NCBI GenBank assembly: GCA_021234155.1
Contig: JAJEKV010000003.1
Span: forward strand, 21,250,386-21,314,385
Direction: 5' to 3'
DNA: 64,000 nt
Source: Isoetes taiwanensis
Taxonomy: Eukaryota; Streptophyta; Lycopodiopsida; Isoetales; Isoetaceae
A model generated the notes under the pieces. That model was not told the DNA's origin. It was given only the letters and a program-made list of their open reading frames with translations, and made no database searches. Both the position numbers and the translations under genes were made by a program. Below are positions 44,236 through 54,585 of the stretch, in pieces. Within the stretch, counting starts at the first letter, position 1. The number at the start of each line of letters is the position of its first letter.

Positions 44236-44838
44236 CGGGTTTAGCAAATGTACAAATGTGGCTCTGGATTCCAAGTTTGGAAAGAGAAGATTGAAGACGT
44301 TTTGAAGATAGAAGGCTTATGGAAGATAACAGAGGAAGAAGAGTCTAATACAATGATTGCTCAGATAAGTAGCAAAGGAAAATCCTATGCAAATGTGCTA
44401 CTTTAGGGACTGTTGGAAGTTCTGGAAAAGATGTAGGTGGAGGGATAAGCTCCATGGAAGTGACGAGCGCTTCACTAGATATTTTCCGTTAAGGCAAAGA
44501 TTTTGGAAGCCAAGGCTGTCATCAAGACTAAATTAAGTTCCAATATATTGTTAAGAATGAGAAACATGGCACTAGAGGAGATTTGGACTTATCTCTTGAA
44601 AACGTATCAGATAAAAACTTCATTTCAGTTGAATGTTTTAGACAAGGAACTACGGGACTTGAAGTATAAAGAAGGAGAGGATGTCAAAGATTTCTTTGAA
44701 AATGGTGATAATGTAATTATTGATCTTGAAGCTATTAGAGTTCCCAGCACAAAGAAGTATCAGATCATGTTATTGGCAAAGGCATTTTCCAAAAACAAAA
44801 ATCTGTCTGCCTTGGTAAGCAATGTTGCTAAAAAATAG
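44236..44838 (+). pseudogene. Ty1/copia-type gag remnant
   Basis: Broken frames read like the N-terminal gag of plant Copia elements: GFQVWKEKIEDVL near 44264, then the frame 44503-44838 with KLSSNILLRMRNMALEEIW, LKTYQIKTSFQLNVLDKEL and LKYKEGEDVKDFFENGDNVI. This is the DUF4219/UBN2-like layout. The zinc knuckle, protease and integrase are not seen, so only a fragment remains. Confidence 0.65.
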
Positions 44839-45645
44839 AGAAGATTCTGAAAACATGTTGCTTTGTTGCATGATGTATATTTTTGAAAAACAGTAATTGT
44901 GGTTGCAACACAATAGACTTGACAAAAAGCTGCAAAATTAACGCGGAGATACAATTTTTTCGTAGAGATTAAAAGAAAAGAAACATGGAGGTGCCAAAGA
45001 AATATGGTACAGTGGAAGTACAATAACATATATAATTGTTTTTTGAGTTCGCAGGTTTGAGAAACTTTCAAGTTCATGTTGATCGTGGAATAACCACCTT
45101 GAGAAGGAATGGACCAAATTGGAGCGTACTTGGACAATCGCGGAAGATCTTTTTGAGAAGGGATAGATTGATATGGAGCAAGCACGGGGGAGTGGTCCAC
45201 GGCGAATGGGTTATTGGAATATGGCAAAAATTATGGAAAATATTATGTAAATGTTATTCCTAAGGTCACCTAATTATATAAAGGGGCTGAGCTATAACAT
45301 CAAAATCAAGGGAAACGTCGAACACAGTTATAAGAACCACCCGGGGGGTGCGCTCAGTAAAAACCATAGAAAACATGTGAGTGTACGGGAGGGGGTTTTT
45401 TTGGGGCCAAAACCGTACCCATATATGGGAGGGGGTATTTTTCTTGCTTGAATTCCGTATAAATATAAGAGAAATATGGTAGGGGTATACAAAATATGAG
45501 GTATATTTTCTTAGGAAATTTCCATATAAGGGATAATTTCTCTTAACCCTAGTATGCACGCACATGCCATATAGACTTTATATTAGGTGCATCCCCAGGG
45601 AAGAACCATTGATATTTATGGAAGGCGTCGATGCACTATCATTGA

Positions 45646-46190
45646 GATGATTATTAGTTGAGAGAGCAGCCCATAGATAATATCCTATATGATAAATCAT
45701 GTAATCTAATTAAAGGCAATGAGCTATTTTGATATGAAAGACAACTGCCTGCTAAATAAATAGAAGCTGAACTAGAAGCTGTTAGACATATCTCCGCAAT
45801 CAGAGCTCCGATTAAGGCAACCTTTACTTCATTGGAACCTGGCTTGGAGCCTAGTTTCCGAATTGGGGTACTAATCTCGTAGTTCATCTGTATGAGGGAG
45901 TAATAGCCGAAAACGTGACAAGGGATCACAAATTACTGCTACAGTCATATTACAGATTTGCAATTGCTTTCTGATCTGTGGCTACTTGGAGTAGTGAGAT
46001 TATCCTGGAACAGTTACATTACAGATTTGCAATTGCTTTCTGATCTGTGGCTACTTGGAGTAGTAAGATTATCCTGGAGGGCTAATAAACCAGATGCCAG
46101 AGCTCTATATTTACCATAGCACTTGTGTTTTGCCTTGTATTTGCCATAGCACTTGTGTTTTGTCGTAACCCTGTGGATCCGGTTGGGTGG
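45646..46190. repeat. Uninterrupted copy of the repeat split by the chromovirus
   Basis: Runs from TATTAGTTGAGAGAGC through GCAATGAGCTATTTTGATAT and on to CAGATGCCAGAGC. It contains a tandem duplication of about 67 bp absent from the other copy: TTGCAATTGCTTTCTGATCT and its flanks occur at about 45957 and 46027. TTTGCCATAGCACTTGTG is also repeated near 46120-46160. Confidence 0.85.
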
Positions 46191-46829
46191 TTAATGGAGC
46201 TGCCATATCAATTGTGCATGAATAAAGTTTCTTTAGTCCAGTGTTCTGTTATTTTATTGTGGGTTCGATGATTATGTGTTGTTACAACACCCCAAATATA
46301 CATGAATCGTATCAGAGTTCTTGAACTCATAGAGCTACTGTGGCCGAAATGACATTTCAAGAACACTTGATATTCAACTTGTGGAACTTGGGGAAATCGA
46401 ACATAGACGAATGCAAATGATTCAGGATAAAAGGAGCAAAAAATATCAAGTTAATTAACTCCTTTGCTATGACTATGGATTTACCATCGTCTTTCTCAAC
46501 TGTCGAAGCATGTAATTGGGAAGAGTTCACATTCGCTGAGAACTGAAATCGCCTATATCTGGAGGATGGTTCACCTGGGATTTCTGTGAGCGCCAAGAAG
46601 AAAGTGCCTGACAGCACGCATGCGCCTTGCAAAGTTTCTGCCTAGGCGCCAGAGAAAAGCCGCGCGCCTTATGCGAGCGACATCTGAAATAAGCAGGCGG
46701 ATTCAAAAGCGCCTAAACCGTGCACGAAAACGTCTGCGTCGTACCATGGTCGCCTTAAGAGGGTGATCGGCGACAGAGACAGAGCTTTAAATGCAAAGTA
46801 ATATTTTAAAATAAGCGGACGATTCAAAT

Positions 46830-48078
46830 TTGCATTGCACAGTGGAAATTGGCAAATCTGGAGCTCCTGAGGCTGTGGAGACAGCGGCTAGCGCCCTGTC
46901 AGGCTCAGGTATGTTGCCTATTTGTATGGTTTCTTGTTTGTTTGTTCCAAATGGCGCCATAAGTTTTGCGCGATTTGTCCTAATGGCAAATGGCTTAACC
47001 ATGGTCGCCATGATAACCAGTTCATCTACAAATGGCGCCATGGCGCCATTTGCTTGTTAGAGTGCTTCATAGATGGGTGTCAATAAGCTCAATGAACATA
47101 TCCTACTGGGCTTTCACCAAGCAAATGGCGCCACGACGCCATTTGCATATACATTGGGCGTATTAAGACGCGTCTATGAAGCATTCTAGCAAGCAAATGA
47201 CACCATTTGCTTGTCAACTGATTATAATGGCGACCGTGGTCAAGCCATTTGCTTATTAGGACAAATCGAGCAATTCACAAGCAAATGGCACCATGGCGCC
47301 ATTTGCTTGGTAGATTGCTTATTTGAATTGGGCGTATTGACACCCATGGATAAGCAATCTACCATGGCGCCATTTGCTTGTGAATTGCTTCTTATTGGGT
47401 TTTTGTTCACCATGGGTTTTTGTTCAAACCAGACGAACAAGCAGGCAAATGGCATGGCGCCATTTGCATCAGTTCAATCTATAAACACTCATGGAAGCAT
47501 TTGCATATGCATTAGCTATATTGACATGAATATAGAACGCAAAACACAATAAGAAGCGGCGCCATTTGCTTGGTAGATTGCTTATCCATGGGTGTCAATA
47601 CGACAAATCCCCAATAAGAAGCAATCTACCAAGCAAATGGCGATGCTTCATATTGTGTTTTGCGTTCTCTATTCATGTCAATACAGTTTCCATGAGTGTT
47701 TATACATTTGCCGACTTGCTCATCTGGTTTGCCTGCTTGTTCGTTTGGTGCCATTCCTGATGCCTCTTTGTTTCAGCTGCGTTACACGTGGATCCACAAT
47801 TTCAATCCAAGCAGACAATCATGCTGATAGACAGGAGCTGGTGCATGGAAGTAATGCGGGTGAGCACGTCTGCTCCTATAGGCTCGAAAGGAGACTGCAA
47901 AAGAGAGCTCTGCTTGCTTATAAGGGAGATGTCTGGAGAATCAGAAGGAATTTACCAGCCGGGTATCCTCGTGAACATGAAGAAGGTTACCAAGAGCGGT
48001 CGCGATGATTGGCTCTGGGTGGTCCTTGAGGACACTAATGAGCAGAGAATAATTATCTATTATGTGGACTGCTGCTAA
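46830..48078 (+). CDS. Gene C: small two-exon gene, unknown product
   Basis: Exon 1 is 46830-46908 (start not fixed, no ATG in frame nearby; ends ...ALSGS). The donor GTATGT is at 46909. Exon 2 runs from 47777 after TTTCAG to TAA at 48076-48078. Phase is kept across the intron. The exon 2 protein has about 101 residues: SWCMEVMRVSTSAPIGSK, then QPGILVNMKKVTKSGRDDWL and VVLEDTNEQRIIIYYVDCC. I recognise no family. A weak likeness of GILVNMKK...DDWLWVVLEDT to the first domain of genes A and B (GILISCEE, GLILSCEE) could mean a truncated relative; low confidence. Its intron is the palindrome-filled segment described separately. Confidence 0.5.
46909..47776. repeat. Gene C intron composed of nested inverted repeats
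   Basis: The 868-bp intron carries at least eight AAATGGCGCCATTT-type palindromes. One at 47029-47052 is a perfect 24-bp palindrome. Long arms also pair: 46965-47017 with 47221-47270; 47051-47085 with 47161-47193; 47268-47325 with 47345-47392; 47432-47455 with 47727-47752; 47480-47560 with 47645-47707, enclosing a further pair 47563-47586 / 47618-47641. Folded as RNA this gives two or three long branched hairpins spanning most of the intron. The word differs from those in genes A and B. Confidence 0.85.
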
Positions 48079-50030
48079 GAGAATCATTCCATTTTGCATT
48101 GATGCTTTCAATATTTATATGCTCAACACTGAAATTACTATTAACAAAGACAAACATTTGCTTTTCCATTCTGATTGTTTTCATCTTAGTAGTAGAAGCC
48201 TGCTTTGAACCACAAGCAAAGATGTTTAAACCATCCTCATGCTTTGCATGGCGAAGCTCATCTTGGATGTTATCGATTGTACAATTTTAATAGCAGGCCG
48301 GCCTTCTTATTGATGTCCCTCTTATGCAAAACAAAGCTAAAAGTGGTTTGCGATAACTATTCCCAAAATTCTGCTTGCCTATTTGTGGCAAGACTTGGTG
48401 TTGCATCTGGACCTTATTTTTATGCAGGCAGGTGCTTAAGCTAATGAACGAGAATGAGGCTTTGTTTATTCAACATTTTGCATGTAAAAATTGTAAATAT
48501 GGAATGTCATGCGTCAGACCAGCAAATAGAAAGCCTTTCATACCATAACATTACTTCTTGGCATCCATATGATTATTGTTTAATGATTTAAGTATAAACG
48601 GAGGTTAACTATGTATCTTGGCAGTGCATGGCTTTTTTTGGAATGTCCATTGCATTGTTTGCTCATCTAAGTGGCGAATATATCTACGCATTTTTACATG
48701 ATTCACCTTTCAATGTAGTATGTTGGCTTTGATACTTCTTCACATGTCCATGTATGGCTGGAATATTTATCTTCGAAGGCAAGCACAAATTGATGCATTT
48801 TTGCACCTGGAACTGAGTTGTGTCATCAAGAAATCTTGGTGATGACTATGGGTCTGACAACAATTTTGATTGCTAGAATGGTGGTCCATCTAATATAACA
48901 TGCAAAAGGAAAGCCATCTTTCCTAATTGACTTGATTCCTATAGCTCAGGTATGTATTTACTGTTCATGTATGATATTTCAAATAGAATAGAGAGCAAGA
49001 AAATATCTGTTGTCCGCTAGTTTACATTGCAAAATATGATTAAAAAACAGTTCATCATGGTTCGTAAGAAGTAACGGACATATATGCAATTGATTTCAAG
49101 CATGTTAATCTGTTTTTTCTAGATATAACAATGCATTGAAGGCTGTTATAAGTTATAACTCAGTGACAACATTCTAGTTTCCTTGTTGGATTGTATTATG
49201 TGTCCTTTACATGGAATACCCTATGGTCTGAAGGACATCGTTGCAGTTCCAGCTACATAACTACTTGGGGTTCAATTACATTTAAAGATCAGATACCCAA
49301 TGAGGTATTGTTACCTTTCCATTTTAATGTAAAGTGTTTCTATTTACCTGATCACAAACATGGTGATTATAATTGTCTTATTGAGTGGGCTTATTGAAAT
49401 TGTTCAAGATGGCTAAATGCTACAAACTACTGGTTGTGAGTAAATATTATTGTACTCGCCTGTTTATGGAATTTGCTCTACTTGTTGTGAGCAAATATTA
49501 ATTTACTCGTCTATTCATGGAATTTGCTCAAATTTGTTTTCTATTATGGATATTTCCATGCATTACATGCTCTCTGAATGCAATTGAGCTATTTGGGATG
49601 CCCACTCCATGGGAGTATTACAATAGCCAGGTATTACATGTTGCATAACAGTGCTTCACATGTTGGTCTATCCATATGATAACTAAATCTAATGTTTCTT
49701 TTCGGTTGGCAGGAGGTCTTTGGTGACTAGGTGTTTGCTTTGTGTATTATTGACAATGATGCAGCAGCATTGATGTACTATATGATGTCTATATATGTTT
49801 TGTAAAAAGTGTTTACAGTTAAAAACAAAAAACAGTGCAAAATGTATGTAAACATTTTCACATACTGAATGGGAAGTGCTTTTTATATGTAGTAAAAATT
49901 TTCATATTGTTCTCTAATAGACGCCTTTCAATAATATATATTATTATTATTTGTGTACAATCACCATCAAGTTGCTTATCACTTTGATTAACTCGATTTT
50001 CCATCAATTCAACAAAAACCTTGACTGGCA
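48079..50030. other. Non-coding stretch downstream of gene C
   Basis: AT-rich, only short frames, no recognisable repeat with clear ends. A duplicated phrase (GTAAATATTATTGTACTCGCC near 49440 and GCAAATATTAATTTACTCGTC near 49491, each followed by TTTATGGAATTTGCTC or similar) shows a tandem duplication of about 51 bp. Confidence 0.4.
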
Positions 50031-50039
50031 GTAAGATCT

Positions 50040-51960
50040 TTATGATGAAAGTAGTGATTATCTGACGAAATTTTGTGACGTTTTTTGTGACGAGTTTGCT
50101 GACGAATTTTTCGACGATTATCCTGATGATTTTTCTGACGAACCTTGACCAACGTTGGGAAAACTCCGGGGCAGAGGCAAATATGCCGTTTTAAATTGCC
50201 AATTCTCCGTCCAGCGTGGCAGAGTGGTGGAAGACCATCCTCTCAAAAAATAGTGATTTCCAGAATATTGCCGACAGCAAAACTGCAAACCGGCACTTAC
50301 TACATCTTGTGTTCTTGTAGTTGTTGTCCTACTCCTACTGTAGCAACAAATTTGTATGTGTGTTTGTAATAACAAATCGAATCGTCGGCCATTGAAAATC
50401 CCACCCCCGCTGCAAAACTTTAATGCATTTTGGGCACAGGCCAACAAACGAAGAAAAGGAGGGAAACAAAAAGCTCCTTTTCCTTCTCCAACGATTCTCT
50501 ATAATGGCGGGTCTGCGCCATGGTTGATGAGATGAATCAGGTTATCAGAGTATCAGACGAGTAGCCATGAGGTTCCGATGGGGGCTGTGTGGCACCGGGA
50601 AGGTTCAGGCAGATCTTCTCTTGAAATTTCTCTCTTTCCAACTTCCTAGTGACAGATTTACTTCATTAGGTTTGTTTCGACCTCTGCTCCATATCTCTGG
50701 TTTCTTGATGCCGTTCTGAATGCATGTTGTGAATGTCGTTCTGAGGCGTGTTGCTCTCAATCTGTCTGATTAACCAAGCAGTGTTATGAATGCGTTGCAA
50801 AGCATTATATCCAGGACACACAGAAAACAAAAAACGGCTCATGCATGCCAAGTGTTTGTAGAATCAGACAGAGAAAATATCCGACCATTTTAGGCCCCTT
50901 CACAGCAAGAAACTCATAGAACTTGAACTCCAGTGGTATTAAAAAACTATGGAAATGGAGACATGGAATGAAGACAAATGGATTTGGCTTATAAGCTATT
51001 GATGCACACAGGTCGCCTAGCAAGCTTCATGAAAATCAAAACTCGTCACTTTAAAGCTGCAACTAGTACACGGTTTAACTAAGATCAATCGTCCTATTAC
51101 TGCCTCAAAGGTAATCCCTCTGCCATACCCAAGGTCACGGGTTCAACGCCTCGTTGTGAAAGTGGCCATGCAATGTAAAGTTGGTGGGGGAAGGACCCAC
51201 TTCAGCAATGTAAAGTGGTGGGGGCAGGACCCATCTGGGTGTGTTGTAAAGTGTCACATGTCCGATAGGACGCTGCCTTGTGGCGTGACGTTAAAATCTC
51301 TTCTTCTTCTTCTTCTTCTTCTTCTTCTCTCTGTATTTTGTATAATAAAGCCACTGTTACTGCATTCTTAGCATTTTTAGAACCCATTGAAATATGAAAA
51401 TACTTATAATGATTAAATATATTCCCAGCCCTTTAGAAGTAATCCACATCTGTAGTGTGATGTATGTTATCACTATTGTGCCGAGGTCCCAATAAGCCCA
51501 TCTACTTCCAAATAAACTACTATGGCTCACTTTCTTCCTTTCCTCTATGTTAATTCTTGCTTTCTAGCATCCAATAATTTATTCTCGTTATTGTATCTTA
51601 TTGTTTGATTTACTACCATGTTTTGAGTACTTGGTGAATAGTGACAATAATTGATTATAGTATACTTTAATATTTTTATTTTTTTTGTCTTAGAAAAATG
51701 GGATCCGGTTATGAATTTTGTTTGCAGGAACGATCCTATTCAAGATTATAATTTCCGATTGAGTGTGAAATCTACAGGAAATTTTCCGATAGGAGGAAAA
51801 AGGTTTCCCCAACGCTGACCTTGACTTTTTTCTGATGATTTTCTTGACGCTTAATTGTCAGAAAGATGATGATTTTTCTGTCACTGCATCGTCAGATAAT
51901 AAACGTCAAGTAAATCGTTGGCAAGTAGGGTCTAGGCAGTTGTCTATTTTGTGAAGACCA
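50040..51960. mobile_element. Candidate DNA transposon with TGACGA-rich ends
   Basis: The left end (50055-50150) carries TGACGA/TGACGT-type motifs about every 12-15 bases (CTGACGAA, GTGACGTT, GTGACGAG, CTGACGAA, TCGACGAT, CTGATGAT, CTGACGAA). The right end (51810-51950) is similar (CTTGACGC, GTCAGAAA, CATCGTCAG, AACGTCAAG). Inner edges are loosely inverted: TTGACCAACGTTGGG (left) against CCCCAACGCTGACCTTGAC (right). Subterminal motif arrays are common in plant DNA transposons. There is no transposase and no clean target duplication. Confidence 0.35.
51060..51335 (+). mobile_element. Candidate SINE with (TTC)n tail
   Basis: Box B-like GGTCACGGGTTCAACGCC at about 51132-51149, an internal direct repeat (CAATGTAAAG.TGGTGGGGG.AGGACCCA, twice), a 3' body ending GTGGCGTGACGTTAAAATC and a (TTC)n tail (51300-51329). 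Box A is not clear. The 3' body matches the SINE at 30881-31075. Confidence 0.5.
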
Positions 51961-51988
51961 TCCGACGACGCAGAACCCTCATTCTCTT

Positions 51989-52422
51989 TTTTTTTTTTTG
52001 AAGAACTGTGTCATCAATATATTAAAAGAAATGGTAATGTTACAAAGCAAGTGAGGAGGAAAGAAAATTGCCCCAAAGAGACAGCGATACCTCGACACTC
52101 CACAACAAACTCACAAAAAAACTGCAACTCTACTGCTGTACAAACCGACCATCACCATCTACAACACCCAAGAAGTCCCGCCAAATGGCAAACTTCCGCT
52201 CTACTAATCCCAGGAACACCAGAAAGCTTTGAAATAGCTTGTACCTGAGTTGAGGAATCAGAGAGGTTGCAGGCTGCTGAATCCCCTGAAAGATCCACAA
52301 CCGCCGCCGCTTCCAAATCAACCACACCAACCAAGCCACGCACAGATGCAAGGCTTGTTGCTGCAAGAGCGGCCAAGCACCAGGATACACATGAAGCAGC
52401 AACTGCTGGCTAGTCAATCTCA
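51989..52422 (-). mobile_element. 5'-truncated LINE insertion with 18-bp target duplication
   Basis: CAGAACCCTCATTCTCTT is present at 51971-51988 and 52423-52440. The insert starts (plus strand) with poly(T), so it lies on the minus strand with its poly(A) at the left. Its minus-strand frame reads LHLCVAWLVWLIWKRRRLWI, the W-rich motif near the C-terminus of plant LINE ORF2. This is a clean target-primed insertion and looks young, since both duplications are identical. Confidence 0.9.
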
Positions 52423-52589
52423 CAGAACCCTCATTCTCTTGTAGTGGCTCAAGGAAATATTTTGCACTGACGAGGTTGTTAAGTTAGAGCACTTCATCCA
52501 ACTAATTAATGACTTCCTGTTTACTCAAGTTTATCCAAGGGGATGCTGTTTACGCGGATATGCTTTGAGAGAGGTAGGTAGAGGATACA

Positions 52590-52973
52590 GTGCATGTACC
52601 TATCTATCTTTCTTATCAAATGAGAAATGATACCGTGCACTGGCGAATTGGCGTCTTAGTAGCAAAAAAACTCACATGTGTTGGAATATGTAATGGACCC
52701 CATTTTAAGGTCTACAAATCATTTCTTCCTGAGGCGGTATCTGATTCCATCATACGAGTCTATCTTCGGGATGAGTTGTCTCATGTGTTTGATAGTCGTG
52801 AGACATTGTGGCCAGTTCGAATCAATGACTCGCCCATGCATTTCACTTTTACCCCGGCTAAGATGTTATCTGTCGGAGAAGTGAAGATATCACAGGAGCA
52901 TCCAACAAAGTACAATATTAGGCCCTTGGTAATGTGCGCTATGTGGAGATACATATTTAGAGTTCCATCATGA
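52590..52973 (+). CDS. Unrecognised ORF of about 127 codons
   Basis: Protein-like text (VHWRIGVLVAKKLTCVGICN, VYLRDELSHVFDSRETLWPV, KISQEHPTKYNIRPLVM) ending TGA after FRVPS. An upstream partner exon cannot be seen, because the LINE fragment at 51989-52422 lies just before it. No domain is recognised. It may be a short gene or the end of an interrupted one. Confidence 0.35.
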   Translation: MHVPIYLSYQMRNDTVHWRIGVLVAKKLTCVGICNGPHFKVYKSFLPEAVSDSIIRVYLRDELSHVFDSRETLWPVRINDSPMHFTFTPAKMLSVGEVKISQEHPTKYNIRPLVMCAMWRYIFRVPS

Positions 52974-54585
52974 ACTAAAATACGTCAATTAGCCAGAACA
53001 AAATTTTGTATTTTGAATTTGTGTACCTATTCTTTGTTAGTGTACTTTACTTCTAAAGGTGACACTTTAAGCATAAGTTTTGGATTCGTCTTTCCAAAAT
53101 TTCATATTTAGAGGTAGATTTAACACATTTGTTATAAAGCATTGTTTTCTTTGTTAAAATTGATAAACTCAAAGCTAATACATTGATGATACTGTCATTG
53201 GACAATTTCAATAACAAAAGTATTTACAAAAGCAAATATTGTCTATTCTTGCCTATATTATAACATGTATATGGGACATTAAAGGTCAAGCAAAAACACA
53301 AGCCAGGTCATTAGCACGGCAACGACGGGCACATGTTTACTAGTCTACTTACTTAAAAAGTTTTTAAGTCGGTGCGCTCACACTGGTGTGCGCTTTTTTC
53401 TGGCTTGAGGGTGGTACGTAAGAATGCCAAAGATTGCACATGGAAATAACGTGTCCCCCTCCCCCCACCGCCAAACACCACACACACATTTCTTATATAA
53501 GGCATTTGTTTTAACTACTAAGATTCCCTTTTAATGCAAAGTTAATACATTGATGATATTGTCGTTAGACATTTTTAATAAAAAAATAATTACAAAAGCA
53601 ACTAATGTCCATTTTTATCGGTATATGTTGTCGTCCAAAGTTGCACATATGGACATACATATATGGACGTTAAAACCGAGTAAAAAAAAATATGTCATGA
53701 TTAACCCGGCAATGCGGGCACTAGGCATCGAAAAACTAGGAGTTAGTCTCCTAAATTTCCGGTCCCCATCCTTATTTTCCGGTTTGAATTTTTATTTGCC
53801 GGCAAATAAATTGTAGGAAATTGTGGGGTTTCCTTTTATTTGCCGGCAAACAAATTGTAGGAAATTGTGGGGTTTCCTTCAAAATCCAACAAATAATTTT
53901 GTGTTTCTATTCAAAATCCTTTGGAGCATGACACTTACCGGCAAATTATCTGGTTAGAGCTACTGGGGATTTCGAAGCCTGGCGGGCACATGTTTACGAG
54001 TGTTAACTAAATTATTAAGAAGGGGCCAAAAGAAAAGGTACCCAAAATTCACCTCAGGAAAGAGGTAATGTGGCCGTGCGCCTTGCCTAGTATCAGGAGA
54101 TAGGAGAGGAACCACCAAGAAGGGCTACCACCATAGCCACCTAAAAGGGATTCGCCAGCATTGGGGGATCCTCCAGAACTGGGCGACTCAGCACCAGAAG
54201 GTGTTTGGAACACTGGAGAACCCCTATGATGCACATCAGTGTCGTGGTGCCCAGAAACCGTTCTTTCTGAGCTGAGGACGGAGAATGGCCGGATTAATCA
54301 CATGTAAAGACACGAGTGGTGGGTAATGTTTCACAGAAGTGGTCGATGGTCCTATGGGTTCTTCTTTTCACCAACAAGAGTGATGACTCGACATGAGTGC
54401 CATAATATAAAAATGTTATTTTGCAAATTAAATTGCAATCATATTATGCTCAAAGAGGCCGCAGCATAAAGAAATTTCAGCTGATACAACTTCCTTATAT
54501 TGTTTAAGAGTAATGGCACTCGTGGATCATCAAATTAGAACAAAATGCAAGTTATTTTAAGCTGATGGTCCAGTAATGGTCATAG
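52974..54585. other. Gene-free stretch with short repeats
   Basis: AT-rich, with the 44-bp duplication already noted. AAGTTAATACATTGATGATA near 53540 echoes AAGCTAATACATTGATGATA near 53173, so a segment of about 370 bp may be duplicated. A minus-strand frame 54049-54234 is Ser/Pro/Gly-rich with a hydrophobic end (WWFLSYLLIL), like the end of a GPI-anchored cell-wall protein, but it is too short to call. Confidence 0.3.
53790..53880. repeat. Tandem duplication of 44 bp with TTTGCCGGCAAA
   Basis: Two units of 44 bp, each with the perfect palindrome TTTGCCGGCAAA (53795-53806 and 53839-53850) followed by AAATTGTAGGAAATTGTGGG. A third partial copy, TACCGGCAAATTATC, lies near 53937. No gene is associated that I can see. 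Confidence 0.8.
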
